Origin: Halolamina sediminis
GTDB lineage: Archaea; Halobacteriota; Halobacteria; Halobacteriales; Haloferacaceae
Direction: 5' to 3'
Assembly: GCF_001282785.1 (NCBI RefSeq)
Contig: NZ_CVUA01000001.1
Coordinates: 1,736,001 to 1,800,000, forward strand
DNA length: 64,000 nt
In this document: positions 60,004-64,000 of the stretch, one piece after another
How positions within the stretch are numbered: position 1 is the stretch's first letter
How the letters are laid out: each line of letters opens with the position of its first letter
Made by a program: the position numbers and the translations under genes
The notes under the pieces: model-generated
What the model saw: the letters and a program-made list of their open reading frames with translations, nothing else
What the model was told of the DNA's origin: nothing
Database searches by the model: none

Positions 60004-61338
60004 TCACAGCGCCGCGGAGACCTCGTCGGCGTGCTCGGTCTCGACGAACAGTACGACGTGGTCGCCGGCTTCGAGTTCGGTCCCGCCGCGGGGGACGACG
60101 TACTCCCCACCGCGGGTGATGGCGCCGATCACCACGTCCGCGGGGAGCAGCTGGATCGACTCCCGGATCGGCTTGCCCACCAGCGGGCTGTCCTCGTCGA
60201 CTTCGACCTCCAGCACCTCCGCCAGCCCGTTCTCGACCAGCGCGACGTTCTCGGCGCCGCCTGTCCGGGTGAACCGGGTGATCTCCTCGGCGACCACCTC
60301 GCGGGGGTTGATGCCCACGTCGATGCCGACCGCCTCGAACAGGTCGACGTACTCCGACTGGTCGATCACGGCGATGCTGCGCTCGGTGCCGACCCGCTCG
60401 GCCAGCAGGGAGGCGAGGAGGTTCTTCTCGTCGGAGTCGAGCGCGGAGACGATCACCTCCGCGTCGCCGATGTGCTCGCGTTCGAGGAACTCGATGTCGG
60501 TCGCGTCAGTCTCCATCACCATCGTGTCCGGGAGCTCCTCGGCGAGCCAGCGGGCCCGATCGGCGTCCTGTTCGAGCAGGCGCGCGGAGACGCCGCGCTC
60601 GGAGAGCAGTCTGGCGACGTGGTAGCCGATCTCACTGCCGCCGACGATCACCACCTCGCCGGAGAGGGCGGCCTCCTCGGGCGCGACGTCGCCGGCGAAC
60701 CGTCGGACGCTTCGGGGCGTCCCGATCACCACGAGGCGGTCGTCGGCGCGGATGGTGGTCGTCCCGGTCGGGATCAACAGCTCCTCCTCCCTGATGATTG
60801 CCGCGAACGTCAGCGAGTCGTACGTGTCCGCCGCCGCGACCGACTGTCCCGCGATCGGCGAGCTCGCCCCCACGTCGAACTCCGCCATCTCGACGCGCCC
60901 GTCGGCGAACGTGTCCGCGTCGCGGGCGGCGGGCAGCCCGACGACGCGGACGATCGACTCCGCGGCCAGCAGGTACGTACAGACCATGAAGTCGACGCCG
61001 AACGCCTTTCGTGAGCGCTCCCACGTCCGGAGGTACTCGGTGTTTTTCACTCGGGCGATGGTGAACGCGTCGGAGATCGCCTTCACTGTCGAGGAGACGA
61101 CGATGTTGGTCTCGTCGTTGTCGGTGGAGGCGATCACCATGTCCGCGTCGGCCACATCGGCCCCTTCGAGCGCGCTGAGGCTGGTGCCGTCGCCCTCGAT
61201 CGCGAGCACGTCGAGGCTGTAGTTGAGCTCCTCGACGCGGTCGGGGTCCTGTTCGACTATGACGACGTCGTGGGCGTCACTCAGGTCGGCAGCGATGCTC
61301 TCACCGACCTGGCCGGCGCCAACGATGATTACGCGCAC
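60004..61338 (-). CDS. trkA: TrkA potassium regulatory protein
   Basis: A 444-residue cytosolic protein with the double RCK layout: TrkA_N at the start (VIIVGAGQVGESIAADL, NAD-binding GxGxxG), a TrkA_C near 135-215, a second TrkA_N (VVIVGGSEIGYHVARLL) near 225 and a second TrkA_C at the end. The second nucleotide motif is GGSEIG instead of GxGxxG, so its affinity may differ. It gates TrkH in response to NAD(H) or ATP. It is the first gene of the trkA-trkH pair. Confidence 0.94.
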   Translation of the reverse strand: MRVIIVGAGQVGESIAADLSDAHDVVIVEQDPDRVEELNYSLDVLAIEGDGTSLSALEGADVADADMVIASTDNDETNIVVSSTVKAISDAFTIARVKNTEYLRTWERSRKAFGVDFMVCTYLLAAESIVRVVGLPAARDADTFADGRVEMAEFDVGASSPIAGQSVAAADTYDSLTFAAIIREEELLIPTGTTTIRADDRLVVIGTPRSVRRFAGDVAPEEAALSGEVVIVGGSEIGYHVARLLSERGVSARLLEQDADRARWLAEELPDTMVMETDATDIEFLEREHIGDAEVIVSALDSDEKNLLASLLAERVGTERSIAVIDQSEYVDLFEAVGIDVGINPREVVAEEITRFTRTGGAENVALVENGLAEVLEVEVDEDSPLVGKPIRESIQLLPADVVIGAITRGGEYVVPRGGTELEAGDHVVLFVETEHADEVSAAL

Positions 61339-61377
61339 GAGTAGGTCACTTGTCGAAAGCCACTGTTTCCCACCGTA

Positions 61378-61947
61378 TCACGTTTTCTCTTCGGCCGGGA
61401 ACGCAGAGCCCGCCGTGTCTGTGCCGGTCTCCACGGTGAGTTCGACCGACCGTGGCTCGCCTTCGAGGTCCGCGACGGCCCGCTCGACGACGGTTCGAGC
61501 CTCCGACTCGATTTTCGGTTTCACTTTCTCGACTACCCAGCCCAGCGACACCAGCGAAGGGAGGTCGATCAGCCCGCTGTGGGCGGTCTCGGGGGCGTAC
61601 GCGACTTCGAACCGGACCCCGGTCGCCGTCTCGGCCCAGTCGGGGGCGTCCTCTGGGAGGGACCGCTCGGCGACCAGCCAGCGGCCGCCGGCGTCGAAAT
61701 CGCCCAGCAGTTCCCACTCGATGCGCTCGTTCTCGACGGTCTCGATCACTGCCGACCGCGCGGTGTACTCGAGCTTCCACCACGAGAACCGCAGCGCGTA
61801 GCGCGCGGACTCACCGGGGCCGGGGTCGAGTTCGTCGACGCGGTCGAGGTACTCGGAGTAGTTCGCGTACCCCGGGAACGCCTCCAGAAACTCGTACACT
61901 TCCTCGACCGGCCGGTAGACGACCGTCTCGACGGCGAGCCGCTCCAT
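61378..61947 (-). CDS. SRPBCC/START-like (polyketide cyclase-type) protein
   Basis: A 189-residue soluble protein. The N-terminal PVEEVYEFLEAFPGYANYSEY, core GPGESARYALRFSWWKLEY and WELLGDFDAGGRWLVAE match the SRPBCC superfamily of hydrophobic-ligand-binding helix-grip proteins, close to coenzyme Q-binding (COQ10-like) members. The C-terminal helix is LVSLGWVVEKVKPKIESEAR. A ligand cannot be assigned. It lies 39 nt upstream of trkA on the same strand, though no functional link is known. Confidence 0.8.
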   Translation of the reverse strand: MERLAVETVVYRPVEEVYEFLEAFPGYANYSEYLDRVDELDPGPGESARYALRFSWWKLEYTARSAVIETVENERIEWELLGDFDAGGRWLVAERSLPEDAPDWAETATGVRFEVAYAPETAHSGLIDLPSLVSLGWVVEKVKPKIESEARTVVERAVADLEGEPRSVELTVETGTDTAGSAFPAEEKT

Positions 61948-62116
61948 ACCCCACCCACGCGGCGGGAGGGGTATAGCTTCGGTGGTCGTGGTACCGCCAC
62001 GCCGGTAGCGCGGATCGGCGACGTTACCCTCCGTTCCGGGCGATCCCGGCAGCTGCTGCCGGTTACAGCACCCGGCTTCGATGGGTTCTTCCGGTGGCGC
62101 GGGGTTTCGCTTCGTA

Positions 62117-64000
62117 ATGAGTGCGGAGGAGGGGAGCGTGTTCGACGTGTACCGGGAGCGCGTCGAGCGGCCGCTCTACCGTCTTTTCACGGAGTACAGC
62201 GCGGGACGGATACGCTGGCTGATCCTGGGAATGATGGGCAACATCGTCGCCCGGTCGGCGAGCCTGTTGCCGCCGGTGGTCCTCGGTGCAGCGCTGGACA
62301 GCGTGTTCCAGGACACCAGCGCGTTCACGATTCCGTTCTTCCCGGGGGCGTGGATCCCGGCGACCGACACCGCGCAGTTCTGGTTCTCGGTGGAGCTGAT
62401 ACTGGGCTCGTTCGTCGTGACCGCGGTGTTCACCACGCTGTACGGCATCGCCGCCAACAACTACGCCCACCGCGTGATGCACGCGGTCCGGACGGACAGC
62501 TTCGAGACGATGCAGCGGCTGGACATGACCTTCTTCGACGACAAGCAGACCGGGGAGGTCATGTCCGTGCTGAACAACGACGCCAACAACCTCGAGAACT
62601 TCCTCGACAACGGGCTTCAGAACTCGATCCGGCTGACGGTGATGATCGTCGGGATCGCGATGATCCTGTTCTCGCTGAACTGGCAGTTGGCGCTCGTGAC
62701 GCTGGTCGTCGTCCCCGCGATCGTCGGGCTGACGATGTGGTTCATGCGCGCCGTCGAGCCTCGGTACGTCGACCGACGGGCGAGCGTCGGCAACCTCAAC
62801 ACGCGGCTGGAGAACGCGCTCGCCGGCGTCGAACTGGTCAAGACCAGCGGCACCGAGTCCTACGAGAGCGACCGCGTCGAGAACGCGTCGTGGCGCTACT
62901 TCCGGGACACGATGGCGGTGCTACGGCTGAGCTACATCTACCGGCCCGGGATGGAGCTGCTGGCGGGACTCTCCTTCGCGGTGACGTTCATCGTCGGCGG
63001 GCTCTGGGTGTTTCAGGGCCCGCCGCTGTTTTTCAGCGGCGATCTCAGCGGCGGGGATCTGGTGGTGTTCGTCCTGATGACCCAGCGCATCGTCACACCG
63101 CTGGCGCAGGTGTCGAACATCATTGACCAGTACGAGAACGCCAAGGCGTCCTCCGAGCGCATCTTCGGGCTAATGGATATCCCCTCCCAGATCACCGAGA
63201 CCGACGACCCGATCGAACTTGACGAGGTCGAGGGCCGCGTCGAGTACGACGACGTGAGCTTCGGCTACGCCGACGTGGAGCAGGACGGGCCCGAGGAGAT
63301 GGTGCTCGAGAACGTCGACTTCGAGGCCAAGCCCGGCGAGGACGTGGCGCTGGTCGGCCCGACCGGCGCCGGGAAGTCGACGCTGCTCAAACTGCTACTG
63401 CGGCTGTACGACCCCGTCGACGGCGAGGTGCGCATCGACGGTCACGACCTGCGCGAGCTATCCCTCGAGACGCTGCGGAGCCACGTCGGCTACGTCTCCC
63501 AGTCGACGTTCCTGTTCGACGGCACCGTCGCAGAGAACATCCGGTACGGCCGGTTCGACGCCGACCGCGAGGCGGTCGTCGAGGCCGCGAAGGCCGCGGA
63601 GGCTCACGCGTTCATCGAGTCGCTGCCGGAGGGGTACGACACCCGGATCGGCGAGCGCGGCGTGAAGCTCTCAGGCGGGCAGCAGCAGCGGCTCTCGATC
63701 GCCCGGACGATGCTGCAGGACCCCGACGTGCTCGTGCTCGACGAGGCCACCAGCGCGGTCGACACGGAGACGGAGATGCTGATCCAGCGCAGCCTCGACC
63801 GCCTGAGCGAGGACTGCACCACCTTCGAGATCGCCCACCGGCTCTCGACGGTGCGGGACGCCGACACGATCCTCGTGCTCGAGGACGGGGAGATCGTCGA
63901 ACGCGGCGATCACGAGGAACTGCTCGAAGCCGACGGCCTCTACGCGAAGCTCTGGGGCGTCCAGGCCGGCGAGATCGACGACCTGCCGGAGGAGTTCGTC
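62117..64000 (+). CDS. ABC exporter (MsbA/MDR-like half transporter), C-terminus cut by window end
   Basis: Reading to the window end gives 628 codons without a stop. It has a six-span exporter domain (about 30-330) with [20 protein letters not shown] near residue 135, then an ATPase domain. The Walker A motif is [11 protein letters not shown] near 415, the signature LSGGQQQRL near 520, Walker [14 protein letters not shown] near 540 and the H-loop EIAHRLST near 573. It should work as a homo- or heterodimer that exports lipids or drugs. It stands alone on the plus strand. The final residues are missing only because the window stops here. Confidence 0.93.
   Translation, partial: MSAEEGSVFDVYRERVERPLYRLFTEYSAGRIRWLILGMMGNIVARSASLLPPVVLGAALDSVFQDTSAFTIPFFPGAWIPATDTAQFWFSVELILGSFVVTAVFTTLYGIAANNYAHRVMHAVRTDSFETMQRLDMTFFDDKQTGEVMSVLNNDANNLENFLDNGLQNSIRLTVMIVGIAMILFSLNWQLALVTLVVVPAIVGLTMWFMRAVEPRYVDRRASVGNLNTRLENALAGVELVKTSGTESYESDRVENASWRYFRDTMAVLRLSYIYRPGMELLAGLSFAVTFIVGGLWVFQGPPLFFSGDLSGGDLVVFVLMTQRIVTPLAQVSNIIDQYENAKASSERIFGLMDIPSQITETDDPIELDEVEGRVEYDDVSFGYADVEQDGPEEMVLENVDFEAKPGEDVALVGPTGAGKSTLLKLLLRLYDPVDGEVRIDGHDLRELSLETLRSHVGYVSQSTFLFDGTVAENIRYGRFDADREAVVEAAKAAEAHAFIESLPEGYDTRIGERGVKLSGGQQQRLSIARTMLQDPDVLVLDEATSAVDTETEMLIQRSLDRLSEDCTTFEIAHRLSTVRDADTILVLEDGEIVERGDHEELLEADGLYAKLWGVQAGEIDDLPEEFV

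Overview
The window is chromosomal-type DNA from a halophilic archaeon (class Halobacteria). The evidence is high GC, strongly acidic predicted proteins, Tat-type lipoprotein signals, a tRNA-Trp with the large intron typical of haloarchaea, HTH-10 (bacterio-opsin-activator type) regulators, a HalX response regulator, and many families largely confined to haloarchaea (DUF2249, DUF7521, DUF5518, DUF5786, HVO_2922-type repeats). The genus cannot be fixed from the sequence alone.

Region 1 (1-16.7 kb) is an anaerobic-respiration and copper-handling block. It holds a partial heme-copper-oxidase-like membrane protein and the nitrous oxide reduction operon halocyanin-nosZ-membrane protein-nosD-nosF-nosY on the minus strand. 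It also holds a Bat-type regulator, three small DUF2249 proteins, a formate dehydrogenase-like molybdoenzyme, and a divergent SafE-like / CcoI-like pair for copper delivery. Seven near-identical inverted repeats, CGAAC-N2-GTTCG, lie in this block. Five of them sit 37-45 nt upstream of a start codon, so most of these genes look like one co-regulated set.

Region 2 (16.7-33.1 kb) is accessory. It carries two membrane or soluble histidine kinases, a HalX response regulator, a PAS/GAF/Bat protein, a glycosyltransferase, several secreted lipoproteins, an AIM24 protein and a type IV pilin-like protein. It is littered with decayed mobile DNA: an IS6-family remnant, two solo hairpin repeats resembling IS605/TnpB right ends, a family-B DNA polymerase fragment, a frameshifted orc1/cdc6 C-terminus and a stop-riddled IS5-family transposase. 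The GC-poor end of this region abuts the 3' end of the intron-containing tRNA-Trp gene, suggesting a degraded integrated replicon.

Region 3 (33.1-64 kb) returns to compact core-type genes. These are small conserved haloarchaeal proteins, an NDH-2-like flavoprotein, kynureninase, an AIR-synthase-like protein, an LEA14-like protein and a P1B-type ATPase that has lost its canonical metal-site cysteines. They are followed by a five-gene peptide ABC importer operon, a metallophosphoesterase, an ABC-2 exporter with a DUF6498-like partner, a CBS protein, an RsmC-like methyltransferase, a five-repeat HVO_2922-type protein, a TrkH/TrkA potassium system, an SRPBCC protein and an MsbA-like ABC exporter cut by the window end.
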